Origin: Ianthella basta
Taxonomy: Eukaryota > Porifera > Demospongiae > Verongiida > Ianthellidae
Reading direction: 5' to 3'
DNA length: 64,000 nt
Assembly: GCA_964019415.1 (NCBI GenBank)
Contig: OZ025870.1
Coordinates: 5,052,915-5,116,914 of the forward strand
A program made the translations under genes and the position numbers. Under the pieces are notes generated by a model, which worked only from the letters and a program-made list of their open reading frames with translations, was not told the DNA's origin and made no database searches. Below are positions 1 to 10,376 of this stretch, piece after piece; positions within the stretch are counted from its first letter, which is position 1, and each line of letters starts with the position of its first letter.

Positions 1-284
1 CGCTAGCTCACTGGCGTGAAACCCAGAGAAATATGCTTCGAACCGTTAATTTAAACCTTGCTGGGTAACTCACTATTTGCAAAACGAAAAACCATAATCC
101 ACAATTTTCAAAGTACAACCAACCTTCACTGGTTGAGAGCTATTCAGAAGCAAAGTTTCATCCTCCTTGCAGTGGCGAGGGCGTAGGGATAAGGCAGTTA
201 AATCATAGATTTGTTGACGTATTCCCATTCCCATTCCCAATTTTTCCATTCGGAAAACTAAGCTGCCGCCTCGAAACAGCCGTG
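1..284. mobile_element. Right end of a CACGGCTGTTTC-family DNA transposon, cut by the window edge
   Basis: The segment ends in GAAACAGCCGTG at 273-284, preceded by an AACTAAGCTGCCGCC block. The same end closes the elements at 301-2891, 10377-13409, 13438-15716, 39826-40932 and 58920-61478. The first 40 bases match the sequence around 12845-12885 inside another member. No coding sequence is recognisable. Only 16 bp separate it from the next member at 301. Confidence 0.6.
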
Positions 285-300
285 TTATCCGACCCCCCCT

Positions 301-2891
301 CACGGCTGTTTCGCATGTATAAATGGCGGCAGCTTAGGTTTGGTTTGGAAACCAGAAGGGCGCGCACGAGTTTTTCTCGAGGAAAGCTATGCAAAGGAAT
401 CTCTATGCTTTACTGCACGAAAACTCATACAAGGAAAGTGAAATCCTTTGCATGGATAGAGGTGACCAAAAGTAAGCGGTGTTTGCATTCAAACTTGTGG
501 ATTACTCTTTCCCAGTGTGAAAATATTGACTATTGGTCGCGTTATTTCTAGCATTAAATTGCTCGTAGCATAGTTCTGCGAGTTTTCCCGCCAGTGAGCT
601 ATGTCTTGTGTGATAGCCAAGGGAGTGTAGAACTGAGCGATACAGAGCCTGTTCTGCTGCGCGCTAAACTTTTGGCGAAATACGCGTTTGTAATGTAGCA
701 TGTTCTGGCATTTGCATTTGAATTCAATCAGGCAGGCCCACTTGATAGCTATCATAGAATTTGAATATGATGGGAAGATCTTCTATGTGTATGGACATGC
801 ATGTCACATATAATTATACACTTCAAAATTGAAATTCTGTTGCATGGCATGGACTTCATATAATATACGTATTGCGATGATCGATGTTATACGTTTTATT
901 CATCCTGTTGCATATATAATATATATTATACATGCCTTACATTGATCTTTCATGTGCATCGATCTATATGTTGTCAGGTGTAGGTTTGATGAAAAGGCTG
1001 CAGTTGGCAGATGATAGGCAGTTTTGTATGTCACTAGACTAATACCCGAACATTATACTACATAATTATGCGGTCGTACATGTGAATATGCATGCATATT
1101 TGTACACACCATTGATATAATATTGTGCTAAATCGTATTCTTAGACTATTAATTATTAACATATTGGTCCCCCAATCAGTATTATAATAATACAATTATA
1201 ATATAAGAAGTCATTAAAACAATCAGATGTTTACAATCAAATCATGCAAACAATCAAATATTTATATAATACACACATAGGCAACGAGTAAACCAAAATA
1301 AAGAATCCAATGCAACAACATACACAATTATAGCAATAACAGTAAAAAAATAATGATAATGGCTAATGCTTGTGAAGACAGTTAAGACAGTTAGCATCGT
1401 CTGATCTGGCCCTCTGTCATGGCCAGATTTGCAATCCCTAGTTCAAGTAATTTGGGTGGCATGCAGATGATCTGCTGCTTTGGAAACACACGATCGAGGA
1501 TCGCAGTAGGGCGAGTTTGAGGTAGAATCTCAAGAGGTTTATGACTGTGCTGTAGTTGATAGGGTTCTTCTCTGACGACAGTACAGTGAGCCTTCTGAGA
1601 AACACAGTTGCACTGGGACTTGCTCCTCCAGTGCAGGACATCACCAGTGGGACAAATTTAAGGATGCATGTTCAACTTCTCAAACTCACTGATTGTACTT
1701 CTGCCTCTTCTTACACTTGAGGCATCAGTAGCAAGAGGTCATCTGTGGTGTCTGGTTTGAGGGGACAAAAAGGTTAATTACCCTTACGTTGAAAGATGCT
1801 CTCTCAATCTTCCACAGCAGAATGCACTTGCTGCAATGGCTAGCTTCGAGTTGTCTTCTGTTGCTGTGCTACAGGTGAATATTTCACTGGAAAGGGGTTG
1901 CAAGCAGGGCTTTACATTGATGTCATGGCAGACATCGGTGAGAAGATCAGCCATTAGGTCATGAACTTGTGACAACATATGGTGGCACCTCCAGTCTGAG
2001 AGGGGTATGAAAGGACTTGAGTGCACCATACACATAGATGGAGGGAGGGAACAAGAGAGAGACTGGTAGCTACAAAACTTCAAACAGAATTAGCAACCTA
2101 TGTATTTTAGAACTGACTACCCTACTATGAAACATAGCTGCATTCATTAATACTCATGTATTTTGAACATCTGTATTTTCCACAGTTATATGCTGATTGC
2201 CTGATTATGTCATTTACATATGTATGTCATGCTGTCAGTGTTTACAGACAAAAATTAGCTAGCTCAGTTGCTTAGCTATGTCATCTTTGATTTCAAGAAG
2301 CAATGGCAGCTACACACAGCTAACTGCTGTACCGGCTGCTGCACAGCTAAACATATGGCTACATATACATGAAGAGCAAACTCGATCTGCAAATGTACAG
2401 ATTAATGTAAATTTCATGGAGTTGACTGTGGAAATGTGAGAAAGTCAGAGTGCATAGCTAATAATTATGATAATTGCGCAAGGCAAATGCAAATGGCAGA
2501 ACATGCTACATTACAACCGCGTATTTCGCCAAATGTTTAGCGCGCAGCAGAACAGGCTAGCGCCTAGTTCTACACTCCCTTGGCTATCACACAAGACATA
2601 GCTCACTGGCGGGAAAACCCGCAGAACTACGCTACGAGCCATTTAAACCTTTGCGGGGAAACTGGCTAGTTTCGTAACATAAAGCCATGTTCCACAATTT
2701 TGAGAGCACAGCTCACCTTTACTGGGTCAGATCTATGCAGATGCAGAGTTTCGGCCGTCTTGGCAGTGAAGATGGCCTGGGGGAAAGGCAGTAACTGGCC
2801 GACATCGACGACAGGCGTTGTACACGTATTCCCATTCCCATTCCCAATTTCCCATTTCCGAAAACTAAGTTGCCTCCTCGAAACAGCCGTG
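301..2891. mobile_element. CACGGCTGTTTC-family element, 2.6 kb, long-TIR and non-autonomous
   Basis: The left end CACGGCTGTTTCG at 301 and the right end CGAAACAGCCGTG at 2891 are inverted repeats. Each is followed inward by a GGCAACTTAG-like block. A second inverted-repeat block of about 200 bp lies inside (roughly 565-760 against 2478-2650). The same element occurs in inverted orientation at 58920-61478. It contains a degenerate coding remnant but no recognisable transposase. I could not find a convincing target-site duplication. Confidence 0.65.
1438..2083 (-). pseudogene. Degenerate fragment of a transposable-element-type protein
   Basis: Two open stretches on the minus strand (2083-1784 and 1644-1438) match, piece by piece, the plus-strand stretch at 59815-60358 in the inverted sister element. 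Recognisable words are HDLMADLLTDVCHD followed by an LQPL motif, and NPINYSTVI followed by a C-terminal LLRSSIV block. I recall this arrangement from C-terminal parts of repetitive cnidarian and sponge proteins with a possible nuclease-like core, but I cannot name the family. No continuous reading frame joins the pieces, so it is a relic. Confidence 0.4.
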
Positions 2892-2895
2892 GCAG

Positions 2896-2904
2896 CAGAG
2901 GAGG
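2896..2904. repeat. 9-bp target-site duplication, left copy
   Basis: CAGAGGAGG at 2896-2904 directly precedes the terminal repeat block, and the same nine bases follow the right terminal repeat at 9927-9935. This marks the borders of the 7-kb helicase/DUF6589 transposon. Confidence 0.85.
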
Positions 2905-2945
2905 TAGTCTCGTACCCAGCCCCACTTCCGCCCGCCATTTTCATT
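2905..2945 (+). repeat. 41-bp tandem duplication of the transposon's outermost end
   Basis: The first 41 bases of the left inverted repeat (starting TAGTCTCGTACCC) occur twice in tandem, at 2905-2945 and again at 2946-2986. The right end has a single copy. The target duplication lies outside the extra copy, so the duplicated terminus either moved with the element or arose at insertion. Confidence 0.85.
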
Positions 2946-3030
2946 TAGTCTCGTACCCAGCCCCACTTCCGCCCGCCATTTTCATTTAGGCGAGGTGGGT
3001 CTGGGGACTATCTGCAAAATCCTTGGCGTC
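2946..3030 (+). repeat. Left terminal inverted repeat, 85 bp
   Basis: It begins TAGTCTCGTACCCAGCC and ends CCTTGGCGTC, and equals the reverse complement of 9842-9926 over its full length. The helicase start codon lies about 140 bp further in. Confidence 0.9.
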
Positions 3031-4312
3031 ACCAGCGAATCTCCTGGTGGCCAATCAAATCGCAGAATTGTCATTTCTTGCGCAACAGTCACATGGTATC
3101 ACGTGAAAGTCGAAGGATAGACTCTTACCGCATGCCAGACGACGTTTTGCAGAGTGTCTTTTATTGTGAACCATGCAGGCGTATATGTCGGCCAGCGAAG
3201 TTAAAGTAACTGTTTCTTTTTTGAGCAAGGATGTGGAGACGTCGGAGCTTGATGGACTTGTCAGGAAGGCCGCGGAAAGTATGGGATATGTCAGTGTTAA
3301 AGATGAGCAACTAGGTGCTGTACTCGCATTCTTACAGGGTAGAGATGTATTTGTTTCAATGCCGACCGGTAGCGGGAAATCTCTTTGTTTCGTGCTCATT
3401 CCTTGTGTTGTGGACTTATTGAGGACCTATCTTGGTATCCCCTACAACCACCGGAGTATGATGATCGTTGTATCACCTTTAATCAGCTTGATGATGGATC
3501 AAGTCGAGAAATATTCAGCAAAGGGTTTGAAGTGCCTGATGCTCAGGTCCAGGGTTCATTGCCAGGAGATTATGGAAGAAATAACTCATGGAGACCATCA
3601 ACTTGTGTTTTGTAGTCCGGAGACCCTGTGCAGTTGCAGAGAAATGCTTCTAACCGAAGTCTTTGTCAACAATTTAGTTGGCTTGGCTGTTGATGAGTCA
3701 CATTGCATTGAAGAATGGTGAGGTTGCAATTAGTTTAGCTATTATAGCTTCAGCTTTAGTAATAGTACTAGTGGCATGATATCAACATGCATATTACCTT
3801 CTTGGTCAGCTATACTATAAAACTAGGTGGTTCGCTTACAGCTATTTTGGATTATGTCAAAGTTACATTTAGATGTATATAATATTATGATTTGTGTATG
3901 ACTGGTACAGATGTACAGTATAACCAAGTGATAGTTATGATATTGGATTCATTCGTACTTCTGTTTGTTATTTGCAGGGGTAAAGATTTTCGTAAAGAAT
4001 ATTGCAACATTGGTATGATTAGGTCCACCCTGGAGAGAGGACGGAATGTCATGGCATTGACAGCAACTGCCACAGTATCTACTCGACAAAGGATAATGAA
4101 ATCCTTAGAAATGAGTTGCGACAGCTACATCTTGTCCAAAGTGCCACTCCAAAATAACATCAAGTATGTTGTCAAGGATGTAGGAGTTGGGGGTTTGGCA
4201 GTTCTTACCAAGCCAATTGCAGACAATGTTTTGGGCATGGGAGTTGAATATACCAAGACTCTGATCTACTGCCAGTCGTACACAGACTTGCTGAATGTGT
4301 ATCAAGATCTTG

Positions 4313-4534
4313 AAGTGAGGGATTCTCAGCTGGCTCAGGCATCAGAAAGGGTTGGTTCTCTAATACCAGCTTCACAACAGGGTTGAAAACCTTGCCGACG
4401 TTTCGACCAGATGCTCTGGTCTTCTTCAGGGCGAAGATCTTCGCCCTGAAGAAGACCAGAGCATCTGGTCGAAACGTCGGCAAGGTTTTCAACCCTGTTG
4501 TGAAGCTGGTATTAGAGAACCAACCCTTTCTGAT
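4313..4534 (-). mobile_element. 222-bp palindromic insertion with 12-bp target duplication, probably Penelope-derived
   Basis: ATCAAGATCTTG occurs at 4301-4312 and again at 4535-4546. The inserted 222 bp consist of a 30-bp tail (4313-4342) and a perfect palindrome of 194 bp (4341-4534) centred between 4437 and 4438. A sister copy at 35216-35446 has the same palindrome and tail in the other orientation and its own 12-bp duplication. A pair of inverted repeats plus a short tail on one side and variable target duplications recalls the pseudo-LTRs of Penelope-like elements. The arms contain hammerhead-like cores, which that class is known to carry. Assignment to Penelope is inference. Confidence 0.65.
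4443..4481 (+). ncRNA. Hammerhead-ribozyme-like motif (mirrored on the other strand at 4394-4432)
   Basis: The conserved core CTGAAGA is at 4446-4452. A helix II hairpin follows (GACCAG 4454-4459 with CTGGTC 4465-4470), then GAAAC (4471-4475) and the cleavage-site triplet GTC (4476-4478). Helix I can start with GCC/GGC (4443-4445 with 4479-4481). Helix III would be minimal, as in the hammerheads described for Penelope-like retroelements. There is one extra A between core and helix II. Activity is untested. Because the element is palindromic, the same motif is present on both strands. Confidence 0.5.
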
Positions 4535-5617
4535 ATCAAGATCTTGTTTTGCGTGTCGGGGGTAAGCTGACCATCCGAGATGAAGATGGTAGAAGCAAAG
4601 GACGACTGATCGAGAAGTACGATGCATGTACAGATGATAACTTGAAGACTGCCATCCTGCGATCATTCGTAGTGCCAAATGGGGTAGTTCGTGTAGTGGT
4701 CGCAACTTGTGCCTTTGGAATGGGGATTGATTGTCCCAACATATACCAAGTATTTCATTGGGGATCACCAAGTACATTGGCTATGTATGTTCAAGAGGTT
4801 GGTCGCTGTGGAAGGGATGGTCATCATGCTGTAGCCACTCTCTTCCGTGCACGTAACATGCGCAATGTTGATGAAGACATGGTGGCTTATTGCAGGGAAA
4901 AAGATTGTTGCAGAAGAAAGATGCTCATGGCACCTTTTACAGAAGGAAGACTCGTTGCGAAACCATCCTCAACCTTTTGCAGTTGCTGTGATATATGTGA
5001 GAAGTTGTGCCCCTGCTCATCATGTGTGGATGGTCGACGTGGTCCACCTCCAGGCCCGCTGCCACCTGAACATGGAGTGCCAGTTGCAGTGGCTCGACCC
5101 CGATTGACAGGGACTGAAATTCGCAATCTTCGACAAAGGATCCTCCTTCACAGAGTGGACCAATTCAGAATATCACATCAATCCAGTACACCAGTAGGAG
5201 CAAGTTTGACAGCAAGTACTGTTGAACTTTTGACAGCTTTAACAGATGGAATGATCGAGACTGTAGTTGACAATCACAACACAATTTACTCTTCACTAGA
5301 CATTCAACATTTGTGCCCATCACTGGCTAGTCGCGATGCATGTGCCTTAGTAGATATTATTGATACTTTTTACCAGGACTAAATTTTATTGACAGTGCAC
5401 ATTTAAATTGATTGGACTATTGAATTTAATTTGCTCATGATCATGCACACACAAAAATGTATAATACGTATAATACATACATTATTGTACATTGTAAAGC
5501 ATGACATTGTATATAATTATACAATGTTGATCTGCATGACAATGGCCAATTTAAATTCAAAAGTGCATGACCTGCTTAAAAAATTTTTCAATTGTGTGAG
5601 GGTGCATGAGTTATAAG

Positions 5618-8600
5618 TCACGCAAGCAGTTGCTTGAATTTGTGATCTGCAATCAGCTTTACTTTCTGCTTGTGTAGCCAGCCTATGTAGGCATCTGCAT
5701 TTAAGGACTGAAGTACACTACTAGTGACATGGCATGCCCGGTGTTGGCGACCAGGGGAATAGTCAAAAACATGTGTTTTGGTGACTAGCTCAGTCATGAT
5801 GAGCTTTTCATCTGCTTCTGATGATCTTTGAGAATGATGAGTCTGCTCAGGTTGGAGATTGAGTGCTTTGTCTAGGGATGATGTAAAGCCCAAGAGACGA
5901 TGTATACACTTGCTAATGTTAACTATGGCAGCACTCGAGCAATTGGCTCCCAGGCCTGTGATGAGCCTTTTGAGGTGGCGATTCAAATGTTCCATATGTA
6001 GGTCTGCTGGGATGTTGAAGCCTTCTTTCCCATGGGTGTTGACAAATCTACTCCATTTGATCTGTGTGGCTATAGACGATGATGACACCTCATCCATCAT
6101 CAGGGAAGACAGGTAGTGGAATGCTTCATTGGCATATTTGGTATGTCCAGTTGAGTAGTAATAGGGTAGGATGAATTTGTAGCAGAGCTGCACCCTATTC
6201 CCATCACCTTCATGAATTGCATCTCGGAACTGTTTCAGCAGCAGTCCATCTGTGAGTACAGCTGCTGCATAATTGAACACCCCATCTTGCGCTGCCAAAT
6301 CAGGCACCGTCATGGAGGAACCTGCAACAGCTTGGTCTGGTTGTAGACCAAACATCTGTAGCCACAAAGGTAGGTTGCGTTCTGAACTAACAGCATCGAT
6401 ATCTGCTGTAGATGTGACAAGAGAATAATTGTGCTCCTGCTTGACCCTGTCCACATGCCTTACAAAGATGTCCAAAGGAATGCATCTATAACAAATGACA
6501 TATAAAAATGTTACGTACCTGAATGCATCCTTGCATGTGTATATACATGACGTATATATGCGTAACTGCCAAGGCAGATTATCTAGGAGTGAGAATGGCT
6601 CACTAAGGAGTGAGATTGTCCTTAAAACTAAGCCGCATGCATATATAATATTTCAGTTGAGCTTGCCATGTTGAAAGATTGCACAATCACCCTGTTTCTA
6701 AAATGGCTGACAGTTACTTGGAATTCAATATGTGGCTTTAAGTTCATGGAATCAAGACAAGTTGTTGCAAAGTATGTAAATATCTGGGCTGTACTTTGAC
6801 TGTGAATAATAATTATATTATAATAATGTTAATAAGCAGTAGCTAACTCACTGTTGAGGGTGTCCTGGTTGTGCAATGTTTACAAAGTCTTTGATAAAGA
6901 CGTATCTGTCAACGATTTCCCCAATGACTGATTGAAGATGGCCCCATTTCACAGTTGATTCTGCTGTTTGTGGAATAGAAAGATGATTCCTGCTTGGCTG
7001 GTCTGCCACAGATGACATTCCGAAGAAATGCATTGCTGCTGCTGTGATGTGACAGTCAGTCACAGTTTCAATGTAGTCGACAGTGGCATTAAAGCGACCA
7101 TCAGTGTTCTTGGCAATGTTTCTTCGATTGACTAGGTTGCGTAGATGTAAGAGTGTGCCCCTGTCCAGGGATGATCCATTGCAGTACAGCCTGTCCATAA
7201 TTGACTACAAAGATATTGAATAAACAAGTCTTAGAATAAGCCATTCATGTGACTGTATGCTAGGTGTAAGAAGAGCTATACTGACACTAACCTGCAAGAA
7301 AGTGACTTCAGCATGCCAGTCAGCATGACTCGGTTGGAGTCCGTCTAATCGATCTTCGTGAGTTGCTGACGTAGCTCGCAACATCTGAAGGCTTCGTGTG
7401 CGTTCAGTCGTCAGCTGATCACCTTGTAAGATGCAAGTTTTATACTTCCCACTGTCGCTTGGAACGTATTTCATCATTTCCCGCAGAATGATGAGGAGCT
7501 CTTCATTTTTGTTTTCATTGTGAGGAATGACTCCAAGTGGTACCTATACAAAATTTATAACAGAAGTTTGTCCAGTAAAATATTACTACTTTAAGGTTTG
7601 TGCCAAAATGAAAATGGTATTAAGAGCTGAAGTAAATTTGTTTTAGCATGATAGTACATGTACGCATACTATACTGTCATATATATATATACATACCACA
7701 TTTGACTTTTTGGCCATTTCATGTGAAAGCTCATGCTGGATATGTTTGGGCACTGCATCTTGAAAATGCTGAAGGAACGGCAGTCGCGAAACCAGGACTC
7801 GAGCACAAAGAATGATGTAGTGATCTCGCAATGTGGAAACGTCCTGAACTGATGGCACATAGTCTTTGGCTGAAATGGTATCAGGATCTCTGAGTTGCAT
7901 GGATACAGTGGATGTATCAAATCGATCTTCACTTGCACACCAATGCCAGGAATGGATACTTTGTACTTGGTGGTCATGCCTCATGTGACGTGGGGCAACA
8001 TTCTTGTCAATGTTGTCTCCAATCAGGATAAATGAGGGTGCAGGCTCACTCCTCTTTTCACTCTGCTCCTTCCACGCCTTCACCTCTTCATCAAAACCAT
8101 CCTCAAATCGTCCCACCATTCTCCTGATAAACTTGTGCGACATGGAAATGCCGAACTTTTGCAGCCGTGAGAATGTCTGCATGTAAAGATGATCAAATTC
8201 AAAATTAAATTTTAAAATAATGATAATGTGAGGTGCATGCATGTGCAAATGTAACTTGCTTAGGTTGGAATTTATTTAAATTATGAATTATGAAATACAT
8301 TACTAATTTTATTTATTATATAACTATTATACTCACTCGTTTTGTTGCATGTCCATCAAACAATGTCAATCCCATTATAGTTTGCAGACACTTGAGTGAC
8401 TTTGGTGATCTGCTGTTCATGAGAATGGCAACAGACATTATGATACGGTTCCTGTACTCCGCACTGGTTTGCTTACGCCTTCGAACGTTCCCTGATGCTG
8501 CCTCCAGGACTGCCATAAGGGTAGGCATGCTAGACCACAACTCAACCCAAATGTGGTCTGCTGAATAAGTAGGTGGTACTTCCTTTCCTACTCTCATGCA

Positions 8601-9784
8601 ATTGTCCTGACTTGCAAAGAGAGTGCATTCTTGACGTATGGTCTATACATGTGCATGCATTGGACCAGGTGTAGAATATACATATAAATACACTCAGCAA
8701 TATATGTACAAAGCCATGGCCATGCATTACAGAATACAGTACATGCTATGTATACTATGTAAAATTTATAAGCATAATGCACGCATGCAGCTCACCGAGC
8801 TAAATGCATATTTGATGGCATTTGCATACACTTGGTTGCGTAGCATGGTCCGAATAGTATATGCTGGTGCATGATACTTGAACGACTTTCCAAGTGCCTT
8901 TTCTGGTGTTCTCAATTTTATTGTCCGAGTTGATTTTCCTTTCTTCCTGATAGTAACCTATATAGGTATTAGCCAGAGATAATATATTGCCATTACTTTA
9001 ATTTTAGTGCATGTTCAAATTGCTGCAGCAGTGTAATTATGTACTTACTGTAACAACACTTTGTGGGGTGCCCGGTGTTGTAGCTGATCCAATAGGTGTG
9101 GATGGATTTGAAGTCTCTCTTGCTCGTTTTGGTGTCTCAGCTTCTCCCTCATCTACAGGCGGCCTCTTACGCACTATTATAGTAGGCAAGGCTTAATATT
9201 ATTAATGTTATAATGTAATGGCCATGGGCAGGGAGGGCATTTTAAATTGCCCTATATATATATACCCAATGTTAAGGAGTCATATAATTATATAAATTTA
9301 TGCATGTCGAGTTTCTATGATGTGACATAGAAATCTAAAGGATAAACTGAATTATATACTGCCACTGCCACCGAATTATAGACTGCCACATTTGTGCTCA
9401 ACATAACTCACTTCTTGTAAATGTTGGGCTGCTAGCAGTGGAGCGCTCATCATCCGGGGGCAACGGCACATTGATGTTAAATGCCGAAGTTAGATATGAC
9501 GCTGGAAAACGCCCCGAACTTAAAAAAGCTTCCTCAATTCTACGTACAGCCAATTTAAAAGTCTTGTATCTATTAGAAGCAGTCTCCAACAGCTGGCAAC
9601 AAGATTGGCAAACGAAATTTGATGTTGTTACACGGGAGAGTCTTTCACTAAAAAGCATTGGCCATATCACCTTCATCAGACTGGACACATCGTCATCCTT
9701 GATCAGCGTATGGAGATAGCGTCTCCGTCCATTGAGAGCTTGGTTGGGGCAAAAATAGCAGCCAGAATCGCTGCTGGCGGGCAT
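5618..9784 (-). CDS. DUF6589 protein, putative transposase of the 7-kb element, 8 exons, 972 aa
   Basis: Exons on the minus strand are 9784-9412, 9173-9049, 8957-8796, 8642-8337, 8176-7697, 7543-7292, 7204-6852 and 6485-5618. Every junction is GT-AG, and the phases add up to 973 codons with no internal stop. Residues 9-60 hold a C-x2-C and a second C-x2-C pair (CYFC, CQSCC), like a ZAD-type zinc finger. The middle has acidic motifs GDNIDK (about 376) and GDQLT (about 524), followed by DWHAEV and the LRNLVNRRNI block, which are the features by which I recognise DUF6589. The gene starts 58 bp inside the right inverted repeat and converges on the helicase gene. I infer that it is the DDE-like transposase; DUF6589 itself is named for an unknown function. 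The open frame suggests it is functional. Confidence 0.85.
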
Positions 9785-9841
9785 TACGCCATATCCGCGC
9801 TAATGCAGATCAGATGCTGAGCACGTGATATTGCGCAATCG

Positions 9842-9926
9842 GACGCCAAGGATTTTGCAGATAGTCCCCAGACCCACCTCGCCTAAATGAAAATGGCGGG
9901 CGGAAGTGGGGCTGGGTACGAGACTA
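9842..9926 (-). repeat. Right terminal inverted repeat, 85 bp
   Basis: This is the reverse complement of 2946-3030 without a mismatch. The duplicated target CAGAGGAGG follows at 9927-9935. The DUF6589 start codon lies at 9784, just inside. Confidence 0.9.
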
Positions 9927-9939
9927 CAGAGGAGGTTGG

Positions 9940-10325
9940 CCACGATTCTGATTGCGCAACTCATTTATGACGTCACTGCGTAAGAATTATACTACACAGT
10001 ATGTTGCACGATAGTTGCAAGTGACCAGGAAAGGAGTAAATTGGCAGTTTCTTATGTGTCATTCCTGCAGAAGGGGTGAGCAGTTTTGCATACCTTCTTC
10101 GTGCTTCCTGCTATCTTCGCTTGCACGTGAAGAAGCTCCCCTTTTCTCCGCCGTCTACCGCCTCAGCGACATAGGGGTAGGAGAGGGGTAGAATCAATTT
10201 TAGATTCTGCTTCAGCAGCGCTTTCGAACGGTGTGCAATGTGTGCGGATACCTGCAAGCTCGAGCGAGAAAGCGAGGGTCGCCCTACAGTACAGAATATT
10301 TACAGTGTATATGTGTATAAATTCA
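9940..10325. repeat. Dispersed repeat, second copy at 33630-34021
   Basis: Shared landmarks in the same order are CATTTATGACGT, GCAGTATGTTGCAC, GGAAAGGAGTAA, AAGAAGCTCCC, GGGTCGCCCTACAGTA and a final ATGTGTAT block. The two copies are in direct orientation and clearly diverged. No coding sequence is evident. The 7-kb transposon sits at the left edge of this copy. Confidence 0.6.
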
Positions 10326-10376
10326 CTACGCGCGTGCTTCCCGGACACAGTCACGTGATACGTGGCCCCCTCCTCT

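Larger units (their letters stand above)
3173..5382 (+). pseudogene. RecQ-like superfamily 2 helicase gene, split by a palindromic insertion
   Basis: Two exons are visible, 3173-3717 and 3978-5382, joined by a GT-AG intron. Helicase motifs appear in order: Walker A MPTGSGKS (about residues 63-70), motif II VDESHC (about 173-178) running across the splice into WGKDFR, motif III ALTATAT, TLIYCQSY, ATCAFGMGID, and motif VI EVGRCGRDG. A RecQ-type zinc-binding cysteine set follows (YC, CC, CSCCDIC). The frame is interrupted at 4313-4534 by an insertion with a 12-bp duplication. Without the insertion and one duplication copy the frame is continuous, about 571 codons, so this was a complete gene until that event. 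It probably serves DNA unwinding during transposition of the host element (inference). The first ATG, at 3173, was chosen because it stands 142 bp inside the inverted repeat and leads straight into the Q-motif region. Confidence 0.85.
2946..9926. mobile_element. 7-kb DNA transposon with RecQ-like helicase and DUF6589 genes (AcademH-like)
   Basis: The ends are 85-bp inverted repeats (2946-3030 and 9842-9926) that I find identical base for base. Both are flanked by the 9-bp duplication CAGAGGAGG. Inside are two convergent genes that start close to the two ends: a RecQ-type helicase (+, 3173-5382) and a DUF6589 protein (-, 9784-5618), with 235 bp between their stops. Helicase plus DUF6589-type protein matches my memory of the helicase-carrying lineage of the Academ superfamily (AcademH). 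That name is from memory and unchecked. Identical repeats and an intact putative transposase suggest recent movement. The helicase is now broken by a later insertion. Confidence 0.85.

Noticed and set aside
4205..4777. Minus-strand 190-aa frame and plus-strand 60-aa frame across the helicase
   Set aside because: Both only read through the palindrome (LKKTRASGRNVGKVF on each strand) and are produced by the inverted symmetry.
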